DNA of 64,000 nucleotides from CADEDH01 sp963732695. Lineage in GTDB: Bacteria; Actinomycetota; Acidimicrobiia; Acidimicrobiales; SZUA-35. Shown here one piece after another: positions 24,973 to 33,928 of this stretch. The stretch is from assembly GCA_963732695.1 (NCBI GenBank), contig CAVTAP010000013.1:248001-312000 (forward strand), in the 5' to 3' direction. The position numbers were made by a program, and so were the translations under genes. Positions within the stretch are counted from its first letter, which is position 1. Each line of letters begins with the position of its first letter. Below the pieces are notes generated by a model. The model saw only the letters and a list, made by a program, of their open reading frames with translations, ran no database searches and was not told the DNA's origin.

Positions 24973-26385
24973 ATGGTTGGACCGGGACTGGTCGGAGCGG
25001 ATCTGGAGCGACTGGGCGGGCTGGCGTCGGGCCTGCGGCGCCACGGCGGGGAGCTGGAGCGCCTCGTGGGGGCGGCCAACGGCGCCGTGGGTCAGCTCGG
25101 GCACCTGTGGGAGGGGCCAGACGCCGGCCAGTTCGCCCGGTACTGGTCATTTCAGCACCGGCCGGCCCTCCTGGCCGCGGTGCGGGCCCTGGGCACGGCG
25201 GCCGACACGATCGAACGCAACCGCCGGGAGCAGGAGCAGGCCAGCGCCTCCCTCGACGGTCCGGCGGCCCCGAGCGGCGGAGGTGGCGGTGGCGGGTTCG
25301 GACTGGGCGACGTGTTCGGGTGGGTCGGTGACGGGGCCCGGTGGGTGGGGGGCCAGGTGGCCGACGGCGGCCGCTGGGTGGCCGACCAGGCCGACGACGT
25401 GCTGCTCGACAGCCTGTTCTACAGCCACGAAGCGTTCGCCAGTGCCGAGGCGCTCGCCCTGACCGGCATGAACCCCCTGCTCTACCCGGTGGTGGCCGAC
25501 CTCCAGAACCGCTACGTGACCCCGTTCGCGGTGGAGCAGCTCGACCGCTTCGTGGCCGAGCCGATCGTCGACGTCCTCTCCGGCCCGCCCGGTCCCCGCA
25601 GCGGCGATCCCGGCGGTCGCCTCGACACCCGGCCCAACGGCACGTTCCAGGTGGGCGGGGCCACCGACCGGGACCGGGGCCGGGCCGCCGTGGTCGACGC
25701 CTTCGACGCCACCGCCGACGGCAGCCGGATCCGGAGCGACGAGTTCCAGATCATCGACCACGGCAACGGCAACTACACCGTGGTCCTCCCCGGCGTGACC
25801 GACCTGACCGATCCCCACGCCGGTTTCGACCCCGTCGACCAGTCGGTGCGGGACACCGACCAGGTGGCTGCGGTGTCGGCCGGCAGCACCGGCATCGACG
25901 GCAACCGCTACGCCCAGATGGTGCGGGAGCACCTGCAGCGGGCCGACGTGCCGCCGGGGGCCAACCTGATGATCGTGGGCCACAGCTTCGGGGCCGACAC
26001 CGCCCTCGACCTGGCCAGCGATCCGGGCTTCAACGGCCGGGACTACCACGTCACCCACGTGGTCGCCGCCGCCTACTACTCCCAGCCCCAGCTGCCCCAC
26101 GTCCAGCCCGGCACCGAGGTGCTCGTGCTCCAGAACAACAAGGACGTGCCGGTGATGGCCGAGCAGATCGGCCACACCCCCACCACCCCGTTCCCCGGCG
26201 ACAACGGCGCCATCGTCGACCGGTTCAGCGGCGGGTGGGACGGCGCCGGCCACGCCCAGTCGAACTACATCGACCACCTCAACTCGGGCGATCCCGGCCT
26301 CGACGCCTACTTCGCCTCGGTGGCCGCCGTCGGGTACACCACCAGCGGTCAGTCGACCGCGGTGGACGTGTCGATCACCCCGTGA
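24973..26385 (+). CDS. WXG100-like N-domain fused to alpha/beta hydrolase
   Basis: 470 residues. The first ~90 residues form two helices with a WEG turn (GQLGHLWEGPDAGQFARYW), as in WXG100/ESX substrates. Then comes a Gly-rich linker (PSGGGGGGG, ~105), a long helical region with DVLLDSLFYSHEAFASAEALALTG, and a hydrolase fold from ~190: strand NYTVVLPGVTDLT, helix with RYAQMVREHLQRA, nucleophile elbow MIVGHSFGADTALDLA, catalytic Asp probably in NNKDVPV, and a His in GHAQSNYIDHL. There is no signal peptide, as expected if export is by a type VII-like system. The function is a secreted lipase or esterase by inference. ATG 24973 is used. Confidence 0.7.
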   Translation: MVGPGLVGADLERLGGLASGLRRHGGELERLVGAANGAVGQLGHLWEGPDAGQFARYWSFQHRPALLAAVRALGTAADTIERNRREQEQASASLDGPAAPSGGGGGGGFGLGDVFGWVGDGARWVGGQVADGGRWVADQADDVLLDSLFYSHEAFASAEALALTGMNPLLYPVVADLQNRYVTPFAVEQLDRFVAEPIVDVLSGPPGPRSGDPGGRLDTRPNGTFQVGGATDRDRGRAAVVDAFDATADGSRIRSDEFQIIDHGNGNYTVVLPGVTDLTDPHAGFDPVDQSVRDTDQVAAVSAGSTGIDGNRYAQMVREHLQRADVPPGANLMIVGHSFGADTALDLASDPGFNGRDYHVTHVVAAAYYSQPQLPHVQPGTEVLVLQNNKDVPVMAEQIGHTPTTPFPGDNGAIVDRFSGGWDGAGHAQSNYIDHLNSGDPGLDAYFASVAAVGYTTSGQSTAVDVSITP

Positions 26386-26404
26386 CCACAGGTTGAGGAC
26401 GACG

Positions 26405-26803
26405 ATGAGGAAGGGAACCGGTATGCGGCCCAGCGACGGACAGACCAACGGAGAGGCAAAGGACGGAGACAGCGAGTACGAGCGGCGGCTGAAGGGCCAG
26501 CCGGCCGACCCGGCCCAGTTCGAGTTGTCGGGCGTGCGGTGCGAGCGGCGGCCCGACCGCCTGGCCGTCACCGGGGTGGTGCGCAACACCGGCACCGGGC
26601 GGCGGGTCTTCGACGCCGCCATCCGGGTCCGCCAGCTCGACGGCTCGTGGGCCGAGGGCCGGCGCCTGCTCGACTGGCTGGAGCCCGGCGCCACGGCTGG
26701 CATCGACCAGTGGTTCGGCCGTCCCGAGCTGTTCGCCGCCGCCCCCGAGTGCGAGGTGACCGTGCTCGACGGGCCCGAGGAGGCCCTGGTCAACGGCGCC
26801 TGA
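26405..26803 (+). CDS. Hypothetical protein with FxLYD-like domain
   Basis: 132 residues. A charged ~45-residue head (GQTNGEAKDGDSEYERRLKG) precedes a beta-sandwich-like stretch FELSGVRCERRPDRLAVTG to LEPGATAGIDQWF, in which VTGVVRNTGTGRRVFDAAIRVR resembles the FxLYD domain. There is no signal peptide or membrane segment. It follows the WXG100/lipase gene by 19 bp and may work with it, for example as a chaperone or immunity factor, which is inference only. ATG 26405 follows a GAGGAC site. Confidence 0.5.
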   Translation: MRKGTGMRPSDGQTNGEAKDGDSEYERRLKGQPADPAQFELSGVRCERRPDRLAVTGVVRNTGTGRRVFDAAIRVRQLDGSWAEGRRLLDWLEPGATAGIDQWFGRPELFAAAPECEVTVLDGPEEALVNGA

Positions 26804-26828
26804 GCCCGGGCCGGTACCGTGGTGGGCC

Positions 26829-28112
26829 ATGGTGACGGCGGCTGACGATGTTCCCGGTGAGGCCCGTCGAACGGTGCTGGCCAACGCCCGCCTGGTCGAC
26901 GGTGAGATGGTCGACCTGACGGTGGTGGGCGGCCGGATCGCGGCTGTGACGCCCGCCCAGCCCCAGCCGCCGCCGGCGGCGGACCCGGCCCGGGAGGATC
27001 GGGTGGACCTGCAGGGCTGGTTGCTGCTGCCGGCCATGGCCGAGCCCCACGCCCATCTCGACAAGGCCCTCACGGCCGAGATGGTGCCCAACCCCACCGG
27101 CGACCTGCTGGGCGCCATCGACGCCTGGGTGGCGGCCGCCGCCGCCGGCCGCTTCACCCACGAGGGCACGGTGGCCCGGGCCACCGCCGCCCTGGAGTTG
27201 CTGGCCGTCCACGGCGTCACCGCCGTGCGCAGCCACGTGAACGTGACGGCCGACGTGGGGGCCCGCAGCGTGGTGGCCGTGCGGGAGGCGGCGGCCGCCT
27301 TCGAGGGCCTGATCGACGTCCAGCTCGTGGCCCTGTGCGGCACCCCACTCGTCGGCCCGGAGGGAACCGGCACCCGGGCCGCCCTGGCCGAGGCCCTGGC
27401 CGCCGGAGTGGACCTGGTGGGCGGCTGCCCCCACCTCGACGAGCACGGCGACGGGCCGGGCGTGATCAAGGTCTGCCTCGATGCCGCTCTGGAGGCCGGC
27501 CTGCCGGTCGACCTGCACGTCGACGAGACCCTCGATCCCGGCACGCTCACCCTGCGGGACCTGGCCCGGGCCGTGATCGACCGGGGCTTCGAGCACCCGG
27601 TGACGGCCAGCCATTGCGTCAGCCTCGGTATGCAGCCACCCGACGTGCAGGCGGCGGTGGCGGCCGAGGTGGCGGCGGCCGGTATCTCGGTGGTGCCCCT
27701 GCCCCAGACCAACCTGTTCCTCCAGGGGCGGGGCCATCCGGCCGCCACCCCCCGGGGCCTCACCGCCATCGCCGCCCTGCGCCACGCCGGGGTGGTGGTG
27801 GCCGCCGGGGGCGACAACGTGCAGGACCCGTTCAACCTGGTCGGCCGGAGCGACCCGCTGGAGACGGCGTCGCTGCTGGTGATGGCGGCCCACCAGCTCC
27901 CCGACGACGCCTACGACCTGGTGTCGAACCAGGTGCGGCGGGCCCTGGGACTCGAGCCGGTCACGCTCGCCGTGGGCGACCCGGCCGATCTGGTGGCCAT
28001 CGACGCCCCGTCGATCCGGGCCGCCATCGCCGACGCCCCCCGTTCCCGCCGGGTGTTCCGCCGGGGCCGACTCGTCGCCTCCTGCGACCAGCAGCTCCGC
28101 CTCCATCGCTGA
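26829..28112 (+). CDS. Cytosine-deaminase-like amidohydrolase
   Basis: 427 residues. Metal-binding and catalytic features of the CodA-like branch are visible: MAEPHAHLDKALT, HVNVTADVG, HLDEHGDGPG, HVDET, ASHCVSLG and GGDNVQDPFN with the catalytic Asp. The order follows E. coli cytosine deaminase and isoorotate/creatinine-type relatives. The deaminated or hydrolysed substrate is not determined. It lies 26 bp after the preceding gene. Confidence 0.8.
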   Translation: MVTAADDVPGEARRTVLANARLVDGEMVDLTVVGGRIAAVTPAQPQPPPAADPAREDRVDLQGWLLLPAMAEPHAHLDKALTAEMVPNPTGDLLGAIDAWVAAAAAGRFTHEGTVARATAALELLAVHGVTAVRSHVNVTADVGARSVVAVREAAAAFEGLIDVQLVALCGTPLVGPEGTGTRAALAEALAAGVDLVGGCPHLDEHGDGPGVIKVCLDAALEAGLPVDLHVDETLDPGTLTLRDLARAVIDRGFEHPVTASHCVSLGMQPPDVQAAVAAEVAAAGISVVPLPQTNLFLQGRGHPAATPRGLTAIAALRHAGVVVAAGGDNVQDPFNLVGRSDPLETASLLVMAAHQLPDDAYDLVSNQVRRALGLEPVTLAVGDPADLVAIDAPSIRAAIADAPRSRRVFRRGRLVASCDQQLRLHR

Positions 28113-28188
28113 CCGGCCAGCTCGGCCGCCAGCTCGCCGGGCCGGCGGGACCGAGGTCCGTTGTGGAGCGTCGGCCTGACCTGCGACA

Positions 28189-29388
28189 ATGCCTCGCATG
28201 GCGGCAACGATCGATGATGGGCGGGCCTACGGGCGCCAGCCCGGCACGTGGGACCCCCGGCTGGTGGAGACGGGCCCCGGCACCCCGTCGGGGGAGCTGC
28301 TCCGCCGCTACTGGCACCCGGTGGCCCGCTCCAGCGAGGCCACCGCCGTGCCCCGCCAGGTCCGGCTGCTGGGGGAGGACCTCGTCCTGTACCGGTCGAC
28401 CGACGGCACGCCCGGCCTCCTCACCCCCCGCTGCTGCCACCGGGGCACCACGCTCTACTTCGGCCGGGTGGAGGACAACGGGATCCGCTGCCCCTACCAC
28501 GGCTGGCTGTTCGCCGCCGACGGCACCTGCCTCGACCAGCCCTGCGAGCCGGGCCGCACCACGGTGACGCTGCGGGAGCCCAACCGGTTCCGCCAGCCCT
28601 GGTACCCGGTGGTGGAGTACCACGGCCTGGTGTTCGCCTACCTCGGGCCGCCCGCCCGCCAGCCCGTCTTCCCCCGCTACGACATCTTCGAGGACCTGGG
28701 CGACGACGAGGAGATCGTGGTGATCGACCACTTCGCCTTCGGCGGCCCCACCGAGGCCCCCTGCAACTGGTTCCAGACGCACGAGAACGCCATGGACGCC
28801 TACCACGTGTTCATTCTCCACAACACGATCAGCGGCCCCCAGTTCGATCCCCGCCTGGAGATCTGGCCCCGGGTGAGCTGGGAGCGCCATCCCTGGGGGG
28901 TGTCGTCGGCCCAGGACCGTGACCTACCCGACGGCACCGTGCTGCACCGGGTGACCGAGGTGCGGGTGCCCACCATCCGGGTCATCCCCACCCCCACCCT
29001 CAGCGTGCTGGGCAAGACCAACAACATGAGCTGGGCCGTGCCCATCGACGACACCCACACCAAGGTGTACGCCCTCGTGCGCAAGCGGCGGAGCGAGCCG
29101 CCCCAGGGGCTCCCGGTGTACGGCGAGGGACGGAGCTGGTTCGATCTCAACGAGGAGGAACACCAGCGGTTCCCCGGCGACTACGAGACCCAGGTGGGCC
29201 AGGGCCCGATCACGCTCCACACCGAGGAGCGGCTGGCCACCTCGGACCGGGGGGTGAGCCTGGTGCGCCGCCAGTTCCTGGAGCAGGTGGCGGTGGTGGA
29301 AGCCGGCGGCGACCCGGTGGGGGTGAGCTTCGAGCCCGACGCCCCACCGGTGTCGCTGATCGCCGGCAATTACATCGTGGCCGGTTGA
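28189..29388 (+). CDS. Rieske non-haem iron oxygenase
   Basis: 399 residues. The Rieske cluster motif is C-x-H (CCHRG) then, 16 residues later, CPYHGWLF. The mononuclear iron site lies in ENAMDAYHVFILH, with the Asp/His/His pattern. It resembles the alpha subunit of aromatic-ring or demethylating monooxygenases (vanillate/dicamba type). No reductase or beta subunit is adjacent, so it takes electrons from elsewhere. The start is ATG 28189, with ATG 28198 an alternative three codons on. Confidence 0.92.
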   Translation: MPRMAATIDDGRAYGRQPGTWDPRLVETGPGTPSGELLRRYWHPVARSSEATAVPRQVRLLGEDLVLYRSTDGTPGLLTPRCCHRGTTLYFGRVEDNGIRCPYHGWLFAADGTCLDQPCEPGRTTVTLREPNRFRQPWYPVVEYHGLVFAYLGPPARQPVFPRYDIFEDLGDDEEIVVIDHFAFGGPTEAPCNWFQTHENAMDAYHVFILHNTISGPQFDPRLEIWPRVSWERHPWGVSSAQDRDLPDGTVLHRVTEVRVPTIRVIPTPTLSVLGKTNNMSWAVPIDDTHTKVYALVRKRRSEPPQGLPVYGEGRSWFDLNEEEHQRFPGDYETQVGQGPITLHTEERLATSDRGVSLVRRQFLEQVAVVEAGGDPVGVSFEPDAPPVSLIAGNYIVAG

Positions 29389-29409
29389 TCGCCGGCGCTC
29401 ACATCGTGG

Positions 29410-30633
29410 CTACTTGAAGCCGATGCTGGTGTCGATGAACTCGTTGGTGACGAGCTTGTCGGGGGTGATGTCGGCCGGGAAATCCATCTTCGCCGTGGTC
29501 AGGGCGTCGATGACCTTCTGGACCCGGGCCGTGTCGAAGTTGCCGACGGTCTTGTCCGGGCCGTTTCCGGCCAGGCCCAGCTCCAGCTGCTTGTCGACCG
29601 AGAAGGTGGCCAGCTCGGCCGGGTAGGTCCAGAACGTGTCGTAGGTCTTCACCGTCTCGACGATCTTGGCGTTGGTGGCGGCCGGGTCACCGTAGTAGTC
29701 GACCGTGGCCTGCTGGATCACGGGCACGAGCTCGGTCAAGCAGGGGGTCAGCTCCTCCAGCCGGTCGGGGACGATGGCCAGCGTCTGCGAGTAGACCGGG
29801 AAGCCGGCGTCGTTCAGCAGCTGGAAGGCCAGATCCTTGCCGTACTCCGGCACCTGATTCTTGTAGATCCAGGGCTCGGCCGAGGCGAAGCCCTGCTGGG
29901 CGATGTCGAGCTTGGACACGAACCGGCTGGGGGAGCCGTCGTACGACGGGTCGATCTGGCTTTCCTTCCAGATGCCCTGGGCCACGAACACGTCGGCGAA
30001 GGTGCCGCCGCCGAAGACGTTGATCGTGATGTCCTTCTTGCCGAGGTCGGCCAGCGACTTCACGTCGGGGTAGGTCGTGGGGTCCCAGTAGATGATCTGG
30101 GGGTTCAGCTCCAGCGGGGCCATGACCGACAGCAGGGGGGTCTTGTCGGCAGTCAGGATCTGGCCGTCGGTGGTGGCGTAGCCCAGCGTGACAGCGTCGT
30201 CGCTGTACATCACCGACTCTACGTTGCCGTCGCCGATGGCGGGGCCGCCGGCCCGGATCTCGATGTCGACGCCGGTGTCCTTGCCACCGGCGGTGAGCGA
30301 GCCGGTGACCACCTTCTGCCCGGCGTCGATCTTGTAGTCGTCACCCAGCAGCTGGTAGAGGGCGCCGTGCTCGGCCTCCGGGAACCAGTCGGTCTGGACG
30401 ACGATGGTGGCGGGGCACGCCTTCGACAGGTCGACCGCCGCCCCCGCCGCCTCGGAGCTGGCGGTGGACGCCTCGGTGGTGCTGCCGGCCGTGGTGGTGG
30501 CCGAGCTGCCTTCGGTGGTGGCCGATCCCGAGTCGGTGGTGGCCGTCTCGGCGTCGTCGCTGCCGCACGCCGCAGCGGCCAGGCCCAGTGTCAACAGCAG
30601 GGCCGCGGCCCGTGTCCGGTTGCTTGCTCTCAT
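29410..30633 (-). CDS. ABC transporter substrate-binding lipoprotein (NMT1/SsuA-like)
   Basis: 407 residues from ATG 30633, preceded by AGGGAGAG. Signal peptide with lipobox LAAAC, then a ~45-residue Thr/Ser/Ala linker, then the periplasmic-binding fold: IVVQTDWFPEAEHGALYQLL, NVESVMYSDDAVTLGYATTDGQ, NVFGGGTFADVFVAQGIW, and FVSKLDIAQQGFASAEPWIYKNQ. Such NMT1/SsuA-type proteins bind thiamine precursors, sulfonates or aromatics, and the ligand here is unknown. It is the last gene of the importer, 70 bp after the permease. Confidence 0.88.
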   Translation of the reverse strand: MRASNRTRAAALLLTLGLAAAACGSDDAETATTDSGSATTEGSSATTTAGSTTEASTASSEAAGAAVDLSKACPATIVVQTDWFPEAEHGALYQLLGDDYKIDAGQKVVTGSLTAGGKDTGVDIEIRAGGPAIGDGNVESVMYSDDAVTLGYATTDGQILTADKTPLLSVMAPLELNPQIIYWDPTTYPDVKSLADLGKKDITINVFGGGTFADVFVAQGIWKESQIDPSYDGSPSRFVSKLDIAQQGFASAEPWIYKNQVPEYGKDLAFQLLNDAGFPVYSQTLAIVPDRLEELTPCLTELVPVIQQATVDYYGDPAATNAKIVETVKTYDTFWTYPAELATFSVDKQLELGLAGNGPDKTVGNFDTARVQKVIDALTTAKMDFPADITPDKLVTNEFIDTSIGFK

Positions 30634-30712
30634 AGGTGTCAATCTCTCCCTTGATGATGGACGGTGCTCTCGGGGCGCGGCGGCACCCCGGGATCATTCG
30701 GCTGAGGGCCGC

Positions 30713-31612
30713 TCAGCGGCCGCCGCCTCCGGCGGAGTCGTACCACTTGCCGATCGCTCGGTTCTGGAGCCAGCCGAAGAGCAGGAACACACTGATGCCG
30801 AGCAGCGACGACATGATCACCGACGCCAGGAGTTGCTCGCCCGAGAGGTCGTTGGCGAACTTCCTCAGCAGCTGGCCGATGCCCTTGTCGCCCTTGCCGA
30901 AGAAGAAGTCGCCCACGATGGCGCCGATCACCGACAGGCCGGCCGAGATGCGCAGGCCGGCGAAGACGGCGGGGAGGGCCGAGGGGAACATCAGCTTGCG
31001 GAGTCGGGTGGCCCGGCTGGCGTTGTGCAGGGTGAAGAGGTCGTGCATGCCCTTCTCGGCCGACGACAGCCCGAACAGTGTGTTCACGAGGATGGGGAAC
31101 ACTGCGATGATGATGCACACCATCACCCGGGCTGTCTGGCCGGTGCCCCACCAGAACTGGATCAGGGGCACCAGGGCCAGGATGGGGATGGCCTGCAGGG
31201 TCACCATGAACGGGAACAGGGCCCGCTCCACCACCTTGGCCTGGCTCATCACGATGGCCAGGGCGAACCCGATGATGATGGACAGGACGAGGCCGATCAA
31301 GGCCACCTTGGTGCTCGACCACAGTGCCTGGAGGATCTCGGAGAACGAATTCCAGTCGAAGAAGCCCTCGGTGAGCACCCGGTGGGGCGGCTCCAGCAGG
31401 AACCGTTTACGGGGCGACAGCACGCCGTAGCTGATGAAGTACCAGACGCCGAGCAGCACGGCACCCAGCGCCACCGGAGGCAGCACGGTGGTGGCGAACC
31501 AGCGGGAGCGGCTGATGCCGGGGGCGGCCCGGGGGGCGTCGGGGGGGAGTTGGCCCAGCTCGGCGGCCACGTCGGCCGCGGCGGTGCTGGACAGCTGGTC
31601 GACGTCGGTCAC
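30713..31612 (-). CDS. ABC transporter permease (SsuC-like)
   Basis: 299 residues with six membrane helices. The cytoplasmic EAA loop is seen in TLHNASRATRLRKLMFPSALPAVFAGLRIS, followed by AVGAIVGDFF-type sequence. The N-terminus is long and hydrophilic (AAADVAAELGQLPPDAPRAAPG). The GTG start at 31612 overlaps the ATPase stop as GTGA, so it is coupled to the ATPase gene. Confidence 0.9.
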   Translation of the reverse strand: MTDVDQLSSTAAADVAAELGQLPPDAPRAAPGISRSRWFATTVLPPVALGAVLLGVWYFISYGVLSPRKRFLLEPPHRVLTEGFFDWNSFSEILQALWSSTKVALIGLVLSIIIGFALAIVMSQAKVVERALFPFMVTLQAIPILALVPLIQFWWGTGQTARVMVCIIIAVFPILVNTLFGLSSAEKGMHDLFTLHNASRATRLRKLMFPSALPAVFAGLRISAGLSVIGAIVGDFFFGKGDKGIGQLLRKFANDLSGEQLLASVIMSSLLGISVFLLFGWLQNRAIGKWYDSAGGGGR

Positions 31613-32340
31613 TGGTGCGCTCCTCGCAGTGCGTGCGACACCTCGCCGCTGAGTTTGGCGAACTCGGGATCGAAGCGGAGGTCGGGCACCCGGGGGTAGG
31701 CGAACGGGACCTGGAACTCGGCCACGATCCGCCCCGGCCGGGCCGACATGACCAGCACCTTGGTGCTCATGAACACCGCCTCGGGTATGGAGTGGGTGAT
31801 GAACAGCCCGGCGAACCCCTCGGCCTGGAACAGCTGTTGGGTCTCGTCGTTCAGGTGCTCCCGGGTGATCTCGTCCACCGCCCCGAAGGGCTCGTCGAAC
31901 AGGAACACGGGGGGCTTGAGGGTGAGGGTGCGGGCCAGCGAAGCCCGCATCTTCATGCCGCCCGACAGCGACCGGGGGTAGTGGTTCTCGAACCCGCCCA
32001 GGCCCACGGTGGCGATGGCGTCGCGGGCCAGTTGCTGGCGCTCGGCCTTGCCGATGCCGTGCAGCTCGGCCAGGAGCTCCACGTTCTGGCGGACGGTGCG
32101 CCACGGCAGCAGGGTGGCGTCCTGGAAGACGTAACCCAGGTTCTGGCGGTCCACCACGATGCGTCCCGAGGTGGGCTCCAGCAGGCCGGAGGCGATCTTG
32201 AGGAGGGTCGACTTCCCGCAGCCCGACGGGCCGACGATCGTGACGAACTCACCCCGATCGATGTCGAGAGTCACCTCGTCGACGGCACGTGTGCCGTCGG
32301 GGAACACCATGCCGACCCGGTCGAAGGCGAGCGCAGTCAT
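31609..32340 (-). CDS. ABC transporter ATP-binding protein (SsuB-like)
   Basis: 243 residues. Walker A GPSGCGKST, Q-loop YVFQDATLLPWRTV, signature LSGGMKMR, Walker B VFLFDEPFGAVDE, and switch His in FITHSIPEAV. It is the energising subunit of the importer with the permease and lipoprotein that follow. It starts the operon. The 168 bp upstream contain no clear operator that I can see. Confidence 0.93.
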   Translation of the reverse strand: MTALAFDRVGMVFPDGTRAVDEVTLDIDRGEFVTIVGPSGCGKSTLLKIASGLLEPTSGRIVVDRQNLGYVFQDATLLPWRTVRQNVELLAELHGIGKAERQQLARDAIATVGLGGFENHYPRSLSGGMKMRASLARTLTLKPPVFLFDEPFGAVDEITREHLNDETQQLFQAEGFAGLFITHSIPEAVFMSTKVLVMSARPGRIVAEFQVPFAYPRVPDLRFDPEFAKLSGEVSHALRGAHQ

Positions 32341-32508
32341 CGAATGTCACCTCCCGCTACCGCAGCCAGCGACAACGAACTGTACCTTGCCACCCTCCGT
32401 GATCTCACGTTGGCGAGGGCTCGCACGACGAGTGTTCTTCCGCCTGTGACACATTCTTAACAGATTGGGTGGTGGCGTCGCTCCCCGAGTCGGGCCAGCC
32501 TGGGGGGC

Positions 32509-32994
32509 ATGGCAGCCGGCGGTGGCGACGTGGTGGTGCAGGTGCATCCGTTGGAGGACAGCTACAGCGCCGCGCTCCGGGGGGCGGTGCTGGGGGCGCT
32601 GGGCCCCGCCGATACCCCCTGCTACCGCCTCTGCCAGGGAGAACGCCCGCAGCGGGGCGTGCTCCAGGCCGCCGAGCGCATCGTTCTGGTCTATCCGACG
32701 TGGAGCGGCGGCCTGCCGTCGCACCTGCTCGGGTGGCTCCACGAGCTGTTCGACCAGGGCGTACGGCTGGGCCGGACCACCGAACTGGTGGCGGTGACGA
32801 CGTGCGGATCGTCGCAGTTCGTGAACCGGGTGCAGGGGGAGTGGGGTCGACGGTACCTCCGCACCGAGTTGCTGGGGCGTTGCGCTCCCGGGGCCCGGTT
32901 CCGCTGGCTGTGCCTCTACAAGGTCGACCGCCGGAGCCGGGATGAGATGTCGGCCCACCTCGATCGGGTGGCCCAGGCGTTCGCCCGGCCCTGA
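32509..32994 (+). CDS. Flavodoxin-fold NAD(P)H oxidoreductase
   Basis: 161 residues. Flavodoxin-like order: VVVQVHPLEDSYSAALRGAVLGAL, then IVLVYPTWSGGLPSHLLGWLHELFDQGVRLG (marker only), the P-x-W-x-x-G-x-P segment typical of MdaB/KefF-type quinone reductases, and VTTCGSSQFVN. It lacks the long C-terminal dimer helices of larger family members. It is convergent with a second, related gene at 33204, with two kinds of repeat between them. The acceptor is unknown. Confidence 0.7.
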   Translation: MAAGGGDVVVQVHPLEDSYSAALRGAVLGALGPADTPCYRLCQGERPQRGVLQAAERIVLVYPTWSGGLPSHLLGWLHELFDQGVRLGRTTELVAVTTCGSSQFVNRVQGEWGRRYLRTELLGRCAPGARFRWLCLYKVDRRSRDEMSAHLDRVAQAFARP

Positions 32995-33034
32995 TCCCTC
33001 CTCCTCACCCCCCGAACTGCGCGACCGCTGACCC

Positions 33035-33149
33035 CGAACTGCGCGACGGAAACCGCGCCCCGCCGGCGAACTGCGTCACGAAACCACCGAAAACCGGCGA
33101 AAAAGTGGCGCAGGTTGCTCGTGAGGCGCGGTTTCCGTCGCGCAGTTCG
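33035..33149. repeat. 115-bp palindromic intergenic element, copy C
   Basis: Perfect 25-bp inverted repeat: 33035-33059 against 33125-33149, starting CGAACTGCGCG. The interior carries a second GGCGAACTGCGTCA and an A-rich core. An extra direct copy of CCCCGAACTGCGCGAC lies just left at 33010-33025 (22-bp shift). Copy B at 16645-16760 aligns over the full length. The element sits between two convergent genes and has no ORF. Confidence 0.85.
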
Positions 33150-33156
33150 CAGGGGC

Positions 33157-33188
33157 GGATGGCCGGATGGCCGGATGGCCGGACGGCC
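33157..33188. repeat. Octamer tandem repeat, four copies
   Basis: GGATGGCC occurs three times and GGACGGCC once, in tandem (33157-33188), directly after the 115-bp palindrome. This is a simple repeat at a gene end, likely to vary by slippage. Confidence 0.8.
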
Positions 33189-33203
33189 GGTGTCGGGCGA
33201 GGC

Positions 33204-33785
33204 TCAGCGGGTGGACCAGCGGCTGATCTGACGGCGGGCCCGATCGGTGCCGGTGGGCAGGGTCACGTAGCGGGACCGGCAGGTCCGGTTCGAGCTGAGC
33301 CAGAACGACCGGGCCAGGCAGGGGCCGAAGGCGTTGCGTCGCCCCGGGTCCTGGCGCCACCGGGTGAGGGGCGCCGGGGCCGGCTGGTCGTCGGTGACGC
33401 CGAGCACGAGGGCGTGGTGCAGGTGATCGAGGGCGCCGGTGATCCGTCCCGACGGGGCGAAGCGGAAGGCCAGGCCGAGCACGAACACCCGCTCCTGCCA
33501 GCTCTTGACCCGGGCCGGGGCGGTGCCGTGAACGACCGGGTAGCAGATCACGACGGCCTCGGCCGCCAGCACGGCGTCGGCCGCGGCCCGGGCCTCTCGT
33601 GTGATCAGGGGCTCGTCGGTGTGGTAGGCCTCCCGCTCGGCCGCCGTCATGCAGGCGTCGAACCCGCCCCCGGCCAGTGAGAACGGGTGCACCTGCTGGC
33701 CCCCATCGCGAAGCCAGCCGGTCACCTGGCCGATGCGGGCCTCGCCCTGCCCGACCTCGAAACCGTCGACCACCAGCACACGCAT
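33204..33785 (-). CDS. Flavodoxin-fold NAD(P)H oxidoreductase
   Basis: 193 residues. MRVLVVDGFEVGQGEARIGQVTGWLRDGG begins the fold (marker only), FDACMTAAEREAYHTDEP follows, then VVICYPVVHGTAPARVKSWQERVFVLGLAFRFAP, the MdaB-like P-x-x-x-G-x-P-A region. It is a larger relative of the gene at 32509 that faces it. The C-terminus is Arg-rich and unusual (SSNRTCRSRYVTLPTG). It probably reduces quinones or nitro compounds. Confidence 0.7.
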   Translation of the reverse strand: MRVLVVDGFEVGQGEARIGQVTGWLRDGGQQVHPFSLAGGGFDACMTAAEREAYHTDEPLITREARAAADAVLAAEAVVICYPVVHGTAPARVKSWQERVFVLGLAFRFAPSGRITGALDHLHHALVLGVTDDQPAPAPLTRWRQDPGRRNAFGPCLARSFWLSSNRTCRSRYVTLPTGTDRARRQISRWSTR

Positions 33786-33928
33786 TCGGCGAGGCTACTG
33801 CGGGCGGTGGGTGGAGATCCCTCCGCCGAAAAGCAGAGGTGGGCGTCGGGCCCGACCCAGGCCCGACGCCCACCAGTTTCGCGCCTCTCGCTCCCCGAAA
33901 GGCGGCGACCTTGTGTGCTGTTCTGTTG

